Of a stretch of 64,000 nucleotides of DNA, positions 56,321 to 64,000 are shown in pieces. The DNA is taken from NCBI RefSeq assembly GCF_025465255.1, contig NZ_JAODNI010000090.1, forward strand, positions 1-64,000, given 5' to 3'. Numbering within the stretch: position 1 is the first letter of the stretch; every line of letters starts with the position of its first letter. The translations under genes and the position numbers were made by a program. The notes under the pieces were generated by a model. It saw only the letters and a program-made list of their open reading frames with translations. It was not told the DNA's origin and did not search any database. Source of the DNA: Pseudonocardia sp. (lineage in GTDB: Bacteria > Actinomycetota > Actinomycetes > Mycobacteriales > Pseudonocardiaceae).

Positions 56321-57540
56321 GACGCGGGAGTGTGCTCCACCTGCCGCGAGTAGTGCCACCAGCCGACGGCCAGCAACGCCACGGCGACGACGACGTAGCT
56401 CGCGCCGGCGAGCTGCTGCAGCGGGTTCCAGCTCAGCTCGGCCCCGTTGTTGCTCGGGAGCCAGCGGAACGGCGCGACGTAGAACGCCACGATCAGCACG
56501 CCCCCGGCCACGGCCCAGCCGCGGGAGCGGTCCCGCAGCACGTGGGCGCCGACCGCGACCAGGGCCGGCGCGACCCAGACCCAGTGGTGCGACCAGGACG
56601 TCGGCGAGACGGCCAGGGCGAACGCCGCGACCGCGGACAGCGCGATCGCCGGGTCCGCCCGGCGCACGATCGGGACGACCAGGAACAGCAGGATCAGCGC
56701 CGCGACGAACCAGACGGCCGTCAGCGCGGTGCCCGTCATCCCGAGGCGCGCGAGCACGGCCTGCACGGTCTCGTTGGTGTAGAAGACCGAGCCGCTGACG
56801 CCGGACGCGGGACCGCCGAACCAGTACCGCGCCGACGCCGACGCGTCGACGAGGAAGCCGAGCCCGGTGGCGACGACGCCGGTGACCGCCGCGGCCATCG
56901 CGGACCGGAAGTCCCGGCGGAGCAGGAAGTAGAGGACGAACGCGGCGGGCGTCAGCTTGATGGCGGCGGCCACGCCGACGAGCACGCCCCGCGGCCAGCG
57001 GGCCCGGGGCGCCAGGCAGTCCACCGCGACCAGCGCCATCAGGATCAGGTTGACCTGGCCGAACTCGAACGTCTCCAGCACCGGCTCGATGACCAGCATC
57101 AGCGGCAGCGCCACCGACGCGACGGACAGCGCTCCCCCGCGGCCGCCGGCGGGCCACGCCCGCACGGCGACGACGTACAGGGTGATCGCGAGCGAGGCCA
57201 GCGACAGACCGAACAGCAGGATCCAGGCCGCGCTCCACGGCAGCAGGGCCAGCGGCGTGAGCACCATCGCCGCGAACACCGGGTAGATGAACGGCAGGGC
57301 CAGGCCGCTGATGGTGGGCGGGAGCGAGCCGTACATGTCGCCGCCCTCGAGCCACGCCTGCACGCCGAGCCGGTAGACCTCGAGGTCGATGTGGTAGCCG
57401 TGCGTGTGCAACAGCAGCCCGGCGAGGACCAGCGCGAGCACCGGGATGCTGATCCGCAGCGTCGTCCTGGGGGACGCGATGCGGAGCCGGAGCCGCCCGA
57501 CGGCGTCGGCTGCGCCCGGCGGGGTGCTGGAGACGGTCAA
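56317..57540 (-). CDS. GT87 (DUF2029) polyprenol-phosphate-dependent mannosyltransferase
   Basis: GT-C membrane transferase likely adding alpha-1,2-mannose to lipomannan or a related glycolipid outside the membrane. The 407-residue product has about ten helices and the early acidic motif HIDLEVYRLGVQAWLEGGDMYG with the catalytic Asp, then IKLTPAAFVLYFLLRR and WSHHWVWVAPAL. TTG at 57540 is chosen because AAGGA lies 7 nt upstream; a GTG-type start further upstream is possible. Its 3' end overlaps the MmcQ gene. Confidence 0.82.
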   Translation of the reverse strand: MTVSSTPPGAADAVGRLRLRIASPRTTLRISIPVLALVLAGLLLHTHGYHIDLEVYRLGVQAWLEGGDMYGSLPPTISGLALPFIYPVFAAMVLTPLALLPWSAAWILLFGLSLASLAITLYVVAVRAWPAGGRGGALSVASVALPLMLVIEPVLETFEFGQVNLILMALVAVDCLAPRARWPRGVLVGVAAAIKLTPAAFVLYFLLRRDFRSAMAAAVTGVVATGLGFLVDASASARYWFGGPASGVSGSVFYTNETVQAVLARLGMTGTALTAVWFVAALILLFLVVPIVRRADPAIALSAVAAFALAVSPTSWSHHWVWVAPALVAVGAHVLRDRSRGWAVAGGVLIVAFYVAPFRWLPSNNGAELSWNPLQQLAGASYVVVAVALLAVGWWHYSRQVEHTPAS

Positions 57541-57673
57541 GCGCGGTCCTTCGCCTGGTTCCTGCGACGGAACGTGATCGGGTGGTGGTCGTGCGGTACA
57601 CACCGTAGCCCGGGTGGTGGGAATGGCCGACAGCGGGCGGACGGGTGGCCTACCTTCCTCCGCCGTTCGCGCC

Positions 57674-59875
57674 TCAGCTGATGCCCGCCGCGTCCATCCC
57701 CCGCAGCTCCTTCTTCAGGTCCTGGATCTCGTCCCGCAGGCGTGCGGCGAGCTCGAACTGCAGGTCCCGCGCCGCGGCGAGCATCTGGTCGCTCATCGAC
57801 TGGATCAGGTCCGCGAGCTGGGCACGGGGCATGTTCTTGGTGTCCTGCCCGCTCGCGATGCCCGAGCTGGCGCTGGCGCGCCCCGGCTCCCCCGCGGCCC
57901 GCTTGCCCCGGGACTGGTTGCGGCCCGAGCCACCGATCTGGACCTCGGTCTCCTCGGCCTCCCGGTAGACCTGGTCCAGGATGTCCGCGATCTTCTTCCG
58001 CAGCGGCTGGGGGTCGAGGCCCTTCTCCTTGTTGTAGGCGACCTGCTTCGCGCGGCGGCGGTCCGTCTCGTCGATCGCGTACCGCATCGAGTCCGTGATC
58101 TTGTCCGCGTACATGTGGACCTGGCCGGAGACGTTGCGCGCCGCGCGGCCGATTGTCTGGATCAGCGAGGTGCCGGAGCGCAGGAAGCCCTCCTTGTCCG
58201 CGTCCAGGATCGCGACGAGCGAGACCTCGGGCAGGTCCAGGCCCTCCCGCAGCAGGTTGATGCCGACCAGCACGTCGTACTCACCGAGCCGGAGCTGGCG
58301 CAGCAGCTCGACGCGGCGCAGCGTGTCGACCTCCGAGTGCAGGTACCGCACCCGGATGCCCAGCTCGAGCAGGTAGTCCGTGAGGTCCTCGGCCATCTTC
58401 TTGGTGAGCGTGGTGACCAGCACCCGCTCGTCCCGCTCCGCGCGCTCCCGGATCTCGCCCACCAGGTCGTCGATCTGGCCCTTGGTGGGCTTCACGACGA
58501 TCTCCGGGTCCACCAGGCCGGTGGGCCGGATGACCTGCTCGACGAACTCGCCGCCGGTGCGGGAGAGCTCGTAGGGCCCCGGCGTGGCGGACAGGTAGAT
58601 GGTCTGGCCGATCCGGTCCGCGAACTCCTCCCAGGTCAGCGGCCGGTTGTCCACCGCCGACGGGAGCCGGAACCCGAACTCGACGAGGTTCCGCTTCCGG
58701 GACATGTCCCCCTCGTACATGCCGCCGATCTGCGGGACTGTCACGTGCGACTCGTCGATGACGAGCAGGAAGTCGTCCGGGAAGTAGTCGATCAGGGTGG
58801 CGGGCGCCGTGCCGGCGCCGCGGCCGTCGATGTGCCGGGAGTAGTTCTCGATGCCCGAGCAGAACCCGACCTGGCGGATCATCTCCAGGTCGTACTGGGT
58901 GCGCATGCGCAGCCGCTGGGCCTCGAGCAGCTTGCCCTGGTTCTCCAGCTCGGCGAGCCGTTCCTCCAGCTCCTTCTCGATGTCCCGGACCGCGCGCTCC
59001 ATCCGCTCCGGACCGGCGACGTAGTGCGTGGCGGGGAAGATCCGCACCTGGTCCACCTGCTTGACGACGTCCCCGGTGAGCGGGTGCAGGTAGTAGAGGG
59101 CTTCGATCTCGTCACCGAAGAACTCGATGCGGATCGCCAGCTCCTCGTAGGCCGGGATGATCTCCACGGTGTCCCCGCGCACCCGGAAGGTGCCGCGGGC
59201 GAACGCGAGGTCGTTGCGGGTGTACTGCACGTCCACCAGGGCGCGGAGCAGCGCGTCCCGCTCGACCTCGCCCCCGACCGTCAGCTCGACGGACCGGTCC
59301 AGGTACGACTGAGGGGTGCCCAGGCCGTAGATGCAGGACACCGAGGCGACGACCACGACGTCCCGCCGGGACAACAGGTTCTGCGTGGCGGCGTGCCGCA
59401 GGCGCTCGACGTCGTCGTTCACCGAGGAGTCCTTCTCGATGTACGTGTCCGTCTGCGCGATGTACGCCTCGGGCTGGTAGTAGTCGTAGTACGAGACGAA
59501 GTACTCGACGGCGTTGTTCGGGAGCATGTCCCGCAGCTCGTTGGCCAGCTGCGCGGCGAGCGTCTTGTTGGGCGCCATCACCAGCGTGGGCCGCTGCAGC
59601 CTCTCGATCAGCCAGGCCGTGGTGGCCGACTTGCCGGTACCGGTGGCGCCGAGCAGCACGATGTCCTGCTCGCCCCGTTTGATCCGGGCCTCGAGCTCCT
59701 CGATCGCTGCGGGCTGGTCCCCCGCGGGCTCGAACTCGCTGACCACGTCGAAACGGCCGCCGGTGCGGGGGATCTCCCCCACCGGGCGGTGCTCGGAGTG
59801 CGCGAGCGGGGTGTCCTGCTGTGTCTGCTCGCCCCGGTGGGCCGCCGATCCGGGAACCTCTGTCGCAAATGCCAC
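57674..59875 (-). CDS. uvrB: Excinuclease ABC subunit B
   Basis: DNA-opening helicase-like subunit of nucleotide excision repair. The 733-residue product has Walker [11 protein letters not shown], the beta-hairpin [10 protein letters not shown], helicase motif [33 protein letters not shown] and QTIGRAARN, and a C-terminal UVR motif ([20 protein letters not shown]) that contacts UvrC. The GTG at 59875 begins MAFATEVPG; a TACTCT hexamer ends 7 nt upstream, suggesting a leaderless transcript. Confidence 0.96.
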   Translation of the reverse strand: MAFATEVPGSAAHRGEQTQQDTPLAHSEHRPVGEIPRTGGRFDVVSEFEPAGDQPAAIEELEARIKRGEQDIVLLGATGTGKSATTAWLIERLQRPTLVMAPNKTLAAQLANELRDMLPNNAVEYFVSYYDYYQPEAYIAQTDTYIEKDSSVNDDVERLRHAATQNLLSRRDVVVVASVSCIYGLGTPQSYLDRSVELTVGGEVERDALLRALVDVQYTRNDLAFARGTFRVRGDTVEIIPAYEELAIRIEFFGDEIEALYYLHPLTGDVVKQVDQVRIFPATHYVAGPERMERAVRDIEKELEERLAELENQGKLLEAQRLRMRTQYDLEMIRQVGFCSGIENYSRHIDGRGAGTAPATLIDYFPDDFLLVIDESHVTVPQIGGMYEGDMSRKRNLVEFGFRLPSAVDNRPLTWEEFADRIGQTIYLSATPGPYELSRTGGEFVEQVIRPTGLVDPEIVVKPTKGQIDDLVGEIRERAERDERVLVTTLTKKMAEDLTDYLLELGIRVRYLHSEVDTLRRVELLRQLRLGEYDVLVGINLLREGLDLPEVSLVAILDADKEGFLRSGTSLIQTIGRAARNVSGQVHMYADKITDSMRYAIDETDRRRAKQVAYNKEKGLDPQPLRKKIADILDQVYREAEETEVQIGGSGRNQSRGKRAAGEPGRASASSGIASGQDTKNMPRAQLADLIQSMSDQMLAAARDLQFELAARLRDEIQDLKKELRGMDAAGIS

Positions 59876-59882
59876 GCGTTCC

Positions 59883-59888
59883 AGAGTA
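59883..59888 (-). promoter_or_regulatory. -10 element TACTCT for a leaderless uvrB mRNA
   Basis: On the minus strand TACTCT ends 7 nt before the uvrB GTG. No SOS-type box was seen in the 84-bp gap to the divergent DUF402 gene. Confidence 0.4.
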
Positions 59889-59959
59889 CGAGTCCCCGCC
59901 GACAGTTTCCGGCGGGCGAGTCTCCCCGCACGATCGGGAAGTCCGGCAGGATCGGCGAG

Positions 59960-60496
59960 ATGCACCCGCCGAAGATCCAGACCTTCGACGTGCCGGCCGG
60001 CGTCAACATCGACAACAAGGGGTTGCGCCGCGAGGTCGCCGAGTACCGGGAGACCCCGTTCGGCCTCTACATGAGCCGGGCGATCGTGGGCCGTGCGAGC
60101 GCGCACTGGATCGAGTCCTGGTTGCTGCCGGACCTCGGGATCTGCGTGAGCGACTGGTCCTGGAACCCCGGCCACCACCGTGACCAGGACTTCTACCTGG
60201 ACATCGCCCTGATCGAGCCCGCGCCCGGCGGGGTGTGGCGGCTCACCGACCTCTACCTGGACGTCGTGGTCGGCAACGGGCGGTGGAGCCGCGTGCTCGA
60301 CGTCGACGAGTTCGTCGAGGCGGTCGGCGCCGGCCTGATCGACGCCGCGGCGGCCGAGTACGCGATGCACCGCACGCACGAGACCGTGGCCGCCCTCGCG
60401 GCCCACGGCCACGACCTGGATGCCTGGCTGGTGACCGAGGGCATCGCGCTGACGTGGAGCGGTGCCCCCGGATCGGGGATCCGACCGGCCGGCTGA
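59960..60496 (+). CDS. DUF402-domain protein
   Basis: The 178-residue product starts [21 protein letters not shown] and has the DUF402 core [29 protein letters not shown], then [26 protein letters not shown]. Related FomD/DUF402 proteins hydrolyse nucleotides or nucleotide-phosphonates with metal bound by acidic residues. The gene is divergent from uvrB and convergent with the membrane protein gene, 3 nt apart. The biological substrate is unknown. Confidence 0.83.
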   Translation: MHPPKIQTFDVPAGVNIDNKGLRREVAEYRETPFGLYMSRAIVGRASAHWIESWLLPDLGICVSDWSWNPGHHRDQDFYLDIALIEPAPGGVWRLTDLYLDVVVGNGRWSRVLDVDEFVEAVGAGLIDAAAAEYAMHRTHETVAALAAHGHDLDAWLVTEGIALTWSGAPGSGIRPAG

Positions 60497-60499
60497 CGG

Positions 60500-61105
60500 T
60501 CAGGCGAGGGAGGCGTCCGCGGAGCTCGACGTCGACGGCTGGCTGCTCGGCGACGGCGGCAGCGCGGTGGCCGACGAGGTCGGCGTCGGCTCCTCCGTCC
60601 CCTCGTCGTCCGGCTCGGTGGTGGTGGGGGGTGGCTTCGAGCTCGTGACCGGCGGGGTCGTCCTGGTCGTCGTCGGCCGCGAGGTCGTCGTGAGGTCCGG
60701 CGCCGGGGCCACGGGCGCGACGGCCGGCGGCGGCGTGGTCGTGGTCCTGCGCGGGGTGCGGCGCGTCGTGGTCGCCGGGTCGGCCTCCTCCGCCACCGGG
60801 AGCGGCGCTGCGACCGGCGCCGGCGGCGTCGTGGTCGTGGTCGTGACGGGCGGGGTGGTGACCGGGACCTCGCCGGCGGGCGCGGTGACGACCACGTTCG
60901 CGGCGGGTGCGGTGGCGACCCCGACCGCGGTGACCCCGCCCAGCCCGCCGACGGTGATCACGGCGGCGGCCGCGGCGGTGCTCGCGCGGGTCAGCGTGCC
61001 CGCGCGCCGCAGCACGACGTCGAGCGGCGGCAGCGTCACCCCGGCCGCGAGCTCGTCGTCGAGCCGGCGCAGCTCGTCCGAGACCCGTCCGTACGGGTTG
61101 GTCAC
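60500..61105 (-). CDS. Membrane protein with a Thr/Pro-rich outside tail, partner of the adjacent sigma factor
   Basis: The 201-residue product has a 60-residue cytoplasmic N-terminus (VSDELRRLDDELAAGVTLPPLDVVLRR), one membrane helix (about residues 42-66) and a long Thr/Pro-rich extracellular stretch with Ser-rich end. The GTG at 61105 overlaps the sigma gene stop as GTGA. This layout suggests an anti-sigma or signal-sensing role, but no zinc-binding anti-sigma motif is seen, so the function is inferred from context only. Confidence 0.7.
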   Translation of the reverse strand: MTNPYGRVSDELRRLDDELAAGVTLPPLDVVLRRAGTLTRASTAAAAAVITVGGLGGVTAVGVATAPAANVVVTAPAGEVPVTTPPVTTTTTTPPAPVAAPLPVAEEADPATTTRRTPRRTTTTPPPAVAPVAPAPDLTTTSRPTTTRTTPPVTSSKPPPTTTEPDDEGTEEPTPTSSATALPPSPSSQPSTSSSADASLA

Positions 61106-61803
61106 CGGGAAGTCCCCTCGTCGTCGGTCCAGTCGTAGCCGCGGTCGTACGGGCTCGAGTATTCCGCGCGGGCGGGCGGAACGTCGGGATCCACCCCGAG
61201 CACCTGCGGTAATACATCCGCCATACCCTCGGCGACGACCCCGCGGGCCCGGGACAGCCGGGCCGCCACGGTGCCGGCCGACACGCGTTCCAGGGCGGCG
61301 ACCTCCGTCGGTGCCATCCCCGCCATGTGCGTGAGCACGATGCACCGGCGTTCGGGCGCGCCGAGCCGGGCCAGGGCGCCGAGCACGGCCCGCGTGCGCG
61401 GGTCCACGGTCTCGGAGTCCGGCACGTGAGGCGAGCGGAGGCCGACGCGGGAGAGCATCTGCCGCCAGCTGCGCATCGAGGAGCGGACGGCGACCCGGCG
61501 TACCCAGCCGGCCGGGTCCGGGCCCTCGCGGACCTCGGACCAGCGGCGCCAAGCGCGCGAGTAGGCCTCCTGGACCAGCTCGTGGGCCTCGCCGGAATCC
61601 AGCGTGATCGCGAAGAGCTGCGCGACCAGTCGCGGGTAGTGGGCCTCGAAGTGAGCCCCGAAGTCCCCCCGGAGGTCCGTCCCCGGAGGCGTCCATCCCT
61701 CGTGGTCCGGTTCGACACCGGCGGGTCCGGCAGCGTCGGCGAGCCGCACGGCGTCGCCGTCCGCCTTCCCGCCGACGATGTCGTCCTCGGCCAGTGCGCT
61801 CAC
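61102..61803 (-). CDS. Sigma-70-family ECF-like (SigE-type) RNA polymerase sigma factor
   Basis: The 233-residue product has sigma region 2 (FEAHYPRLVAQLFAITLDSGEAHELVQEAYSRAWRRW) and region 4 (RLGAPERRCIVLTHMAGMAPTEVAALERVSAGTVAARLSRAR). An acidic N-terminal extension of about 45 residues and an Asp/Tyr-rich tail flank it. GTG at 61803 has GAGGGGGA upstream. It is coupled to the membrane protein gene. The promoters it serves are unknown. Confidence 0.87.
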   Translation of the reverse strand: MSALAEDDIVGGKADGDAVRLADAAGPAGVEPDHEGWTPPGTDLRGDFGAHFEAHYPRLVAQLFAITLDSGEAHELVQEAYSRAWRRWSEVREGPDPAGWVRRVAVRSSMRSWRQMLSRVGLRSPHVPDSETVDPRTRAVLGALARLGAPERRCIVLTHMAGMAPTEVAALERVSAGTVAARLSRARGVVAEGMADVLPQVLGVDPDVPPARAEYSSPYDRGYDWTDDEGTSR

Positions 61804-61910
61804 CGTTCGTCCCCCTCGGTACGACCGCGGGCTCGGCCGTCACGGATGCCCTGTCTACCTTTCGAAGAACGAGAGGACCCCGTTACAGGTTCGCCGTTGA
61901 CTCGATCGGC

Positions 61911-63110
61911 CTAGTGATCCGGCTCATCGGCCGAGTCGTCGGGGGACCATCCGGTCTCTTTCGCCCACCGCTCCGCGCTCGGCAGCACCGTCTCGAACCA
62001 CGTTTCCGTGCGTCCGGCGCAGCGGGACGCGTCCTCCCCGCCGAGCTCCGCCGACGCGGTACGCCAGGCGTCCAGGAACTCCGCCCTGCCGGCGGCGTCC
62101 GCGCACAGCCAGTCCCGGACCAGCAGGGCCTGGCGCCAACCCGGCGAGTCGTGGACCCGCACGTGCAGGAGCGCCGGGCGGCCGGGGTCCGCGGAGGCGT
62201 GCCGGCACGTGCGGCGGGAATCGTCCTGCGTGATCGGCACGCAGGCGGGGAAGCCCGCCTCCGCCAGCGCGTCCGCGACCGTCTCCGCGTCCTCGACCGA
62301 GGCGACCGCGAGCTGCAGGTCGATCACGTCCTCGGCCGGGAGGCCGGGGACCGCGGTCGGGCCGACGTGCGTGACGCCGAGGCCCTTCTCCCCCGCCGCC
62401 GCGGCGATGCGCGACCCGAGCCGGCTCGCCTGCGCAGGCCAGGACGGGTCCGGGTCCACGAGGCGCCGGGTACCGCCCCGGGTCGGCCGGCGCAGCCGGA
62501 GGTTCTCCTCGAAAGGGAGCAGGCGCTCGTGCCACAGCGCGTCGACGGCGGCGGTGAGCGCGTCCGGGGACCCGTTGTTGCCCAGCCAGACGTCCGCGGC
62601 GGCGCGGCGCTGCTCGTCCGTCGCCTGCGCGGCGATCCGGGCGCGGGCGTCCTCCTCGGACATCCCGCGGCTGCCGACCAGCCGCGACACCCGCACCTCG
62701 GCGTCCGCGTGCACGACCACGACCAGCGGCGAGGCGGCGGCGATACCGCTCTCGACCAGCAGCGGGCTGTCCTGCACGACCACGGCGTCCGGCCCGGCCT
62801 CGGCGACCAGCTCCGCGGCCCGCTTCCCGACGAGCGGGTGCACGATCCCGTTGAGCGTCCTGCGGGCTTCGGAGTTCCCGAACACCAGTGACGCGACCCT
62901 CGGCCGGTCCATCTCGCCGTCGGGCCCGACGACCTCCTCGCCGAACGCCTCGACGACGGCGGCGAGGCCCTCGGTCCCGGCGGCGACGACCTCGCGGGCG
63001 ATCCGGTCCGCGTCGACGAGGACCGCGCCGAGCTCGACCAGCCGTCGCGAGACGGTGGACTTGCCCGATCCGATCCCGCCCGTCAACCCCACCCGCAGCA
63101 CGTCGATCAC
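61911..63110 (-). CDS. coaE: Dephospho-CoA kinase fused to a GrpB (UPF0157) domain
   Basis: Last step of coenzyme A synthesis: phosphorylates the 3'-OH of dephospho-CoA. The 399-residue product has the P-loop GLTGGIGSGKST near residue 9, QDSPLLVESG, and an N-terminal kinase of about 200 residues, then a GrpB nucleotidyltransferase-like domain (VDPDSWPAQ region, HVGPTAVPGLPAEDVIDLQLAV, and RCRHAS-type His/Asp residues). The fusion is normal in mycobacteria and relatives, where the extra domain influences stability or folding. GTG at 63110 fits. rpsA would be expected to the right of the window. Confidence 0.93.
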   Translation of the reverse strand: MIDVLRVGLTGGIGSGKSTVSRRLVELGAVLVDADRIAREVVAAGTEGLAAVVEAFGEEVVGPDGEMDRPRVASLVFGNSEARRTLNGIVHPLVGKRAAELVAEAGPDAVVVQDSPLLVESGIAAASPLVVVVHADAEVRVSRLVGSRGMSEEDARARIAAQATDEQRRAAADVWLGNNGSPDALTAAVDALWHERLLPFEENLRLRRPTRGGTRRLVDPDPSWPAQASRLGSRIAAAAGEKGLGVTHVGPTAVPGLPAEDVIDLQLAVASVEDAETVADALAEAGFPACVPITQDDSRRTCRHASADPGRPALLHVRVHDSPGWRQALLVRDWLCADAAGRAEFLDAWRTASAELGGEDASRCAGRTETWFETVLPSAERWAKETGWSPDDSADEPDH

Positions 63111-63137
63111 GCTACACAGGGCGGTCGCCGCGCGACC

Positions 63138-63854
63138 TCAGCGGTTCTGGGCCGCCACGGCGCTCGGCTCGGGCGCGCGCGTGCCGTCCGACGCCGGGGT
63201 GGCCCCGGGTGGCGGCGTGGTCGTCGGCGGCCCGGCGGGCTGGGTGGCGCCGACCTGCGGGAGCACCCGCAGCGCGAGGTCGACGAGCCGGTCCCCGGGG
63301 GACTTGCCGGCCACCGGTTGCGGCGCGGGCAGGATGAACGTCAGCGTGTCGATCCCGTAGACGACCGCCAGCACCGTCTCCGAGGAGCGCTCGACCAGGA
63401 CGGCCGAGGCACTTCCCAGCATGATGTCCCGCGACGGCGAGCCGTCCCGCTCGGCGGCCGTGTTGAGCTGCCACTGCTTCGACGCCGAGGCGGCGTCGGT
63501 GTAGCGGCCGACGTTGAGGTCGAGGAGCCTGCCGCCCTTGGCCCCCCCGGCCGTCCCGGTGTAACCGCAGGCCACACGCTCGGTCCGGTTCACCGACGGT
63601 TGAGGCACGCCGCGCACCGTCCGCAGGGTCACGGACCCGAGCGGTCGGGCGTCCAGGGCGGCGAAGTCCTCCGCGGTGAGCAGTCTCGCGCAGTCGTCCG
63701 GAAGTCGCTTCTCCGCGCCGCCGCCCGCCGCGCTCTCGGTGGCACCGGTGGACTCGCTGAAGGTGGGCACCGGTAGGGACTCGGGATTGTCGGCATCGGC
63801 CGTCCCGCAGCCGGCCAGCACCAGCACGAGAACGCCCAGGACTACCCCACGCAT
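63138..63854 (-). CDS. DUF3558-like lipoprotein
   Basis: The 238-residue product begins MRGVVLGVLVLVLAGC with lipidation at Cys16. The mature domain has DCARLLTAEDFAALD, a second Cys in ERVACGYTG, ALRVLP and a Pro/Thr-rich tail, the layout of DUF3558 lipoproteins common in Actinobacteria. Function unknown. The ATG at 63854 puts the signal peptide at the very N-terminus; a frame start at 63890 is possible. It is encoded just upstream of coaE on the same strand. Confidence 0.8.
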   Translation of the reverse strand: MRGVVLGVLVLVLAGCGTADADNPESLPVPTFSESTGATESAAGGGAEKRLPDDCARLLTAEDFAALDARPLGSVTLRTVRGVPQPSVNRTERVACGYTGTAGGAKGGRLLDLNVGRYTDAASASKQWQLNTAAERDGSPSRDIMLGSASAVLVERSSETVLAVVYGIDTLTFILPAPQPVAGKSPGDRLVDLALRVLPQVGATQPAGPPTTTPPPGATPASDGTRAPEPSAVAAQNR

Positions 63855-63890
63855 GCCGACGCTCGACCGCCGGCTGGCCCCCCACCGCAC

Positions 63891-64000
63891 GCACCAACCG
63901 TAAGCGCCACTTCATGATCAGGTCAGGCGACGCACCCGTTCGGTCACGGAATGCAGCACAACCGTGATCCTGCGTTCCCCTGATCGATACCCGGCATGAC
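63891..64000. other. Right-edge segment with no feature recognised
   Basis: About 110 bp upstream of the lipoprotein gene without a supported gene or clear regulatory site. Confidence 0.3.

Noticed and set aside
57614..59959. Long plus-strand frame opposite uvrB extending the DUF402 gene
   Set aside because: The residues before 59960 have no family resemblance and mirror uvrB. The ATG at 59960 gives a complete DUF402 protein.
59876..59959. SOS box before uvrB
   Set aside because: No TCGAAC-N4-GTTCGA-like site with fewer than several mismatches was found.

Overview
The window is chromosomal DNA from a high-GC actinomycete. Codons are strongly G/C-ending, GTG starts are common, many genes lack a Shine-Dalgarno (SD) and instead carry a TANNNT hexamer 6-7 nt before the start, and the sequence contains IdeR/DtxR-, ArgR- and mycobacterial-LexA-type sites. 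Gene order matches the mycobacterial coaE-uvrB-uvrA-infC-rpmI-rplT-tsnR-pheS-pheT-argCJBDFRGH-mpg-tyrS backbone. Together with the aromatic and acetoin catabolic genes this suggests Pseudonocardiaceae or a relative; the genus is an inference. No tRNA, rRNA, CRISPR, IS element or prophage was seen.

Layout (the backbone runs on the minus strand, so it reads right to left). 0-3.3 kb: tyrS, an iron-regulated siderophore-binding lipoprotein and mpg. 3.3-11.7 kb: a complete, tightly overlapping arginine operon, argC-J-B-D-F-R-G-H, with promoter and putative ArgR sites before argC. 11.7-16.5 kb: a frameshifted NUDIX gene, a lipoprotein, a disrupted DUF2156 (lysyl-phosphatidylglycerol synthase-like) gene, a luciferase-like flavin oxidoreductase and a TMEM175-type channel. 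16.5-22.6 kb: pheT, pheS, a TrmH methyltransferase and rplT-rpmI-infC, with infC starting at ATC after a long leader. 22.7-27.9 kb: a glycosyltransferase, uvrA and a divergent metallo-beta-lactamase-fold gene with a LexA-like box between them.

28-57 kb is an accessory block between the two excinuclease genes. It holds a broken AraC gene, a TetR/NTF2-like pair with two perfect operators, two divergent citrate synthases (one fused to a DNA-binding domain), a hydroxyquinol pathway operon (maleylacetate reductase, hydroxyquinol 1,2-dioxygenase, flavin monooxygenase) with a LysR regulator, an LCP cell-wall protein, an S9 peptidase, an MFS exporter, MOSC and FKBP proteins, a phosphoesterase, TerC with a probable Mn2+ riboswitch, a secreted hydrolase fused to an ABC ATPase plus its permease, a 2,3-butanediol/acetoin operon with an AcoR-like regulator, an EamA transporter with a LysR regulator, and a GT87 mannosyltransferase.

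57.6-64 kb returns to the backbone: uvrB, a DUF402 protein, a sigma factor with a Thr/Pro-rich membrane partner, coaE fused to a GrpB domain, and a lipoprotein. Three genes (NUDIX, DUF2156, AraC) carry frame-disrupting lesions, which are either real decay or sequence error.
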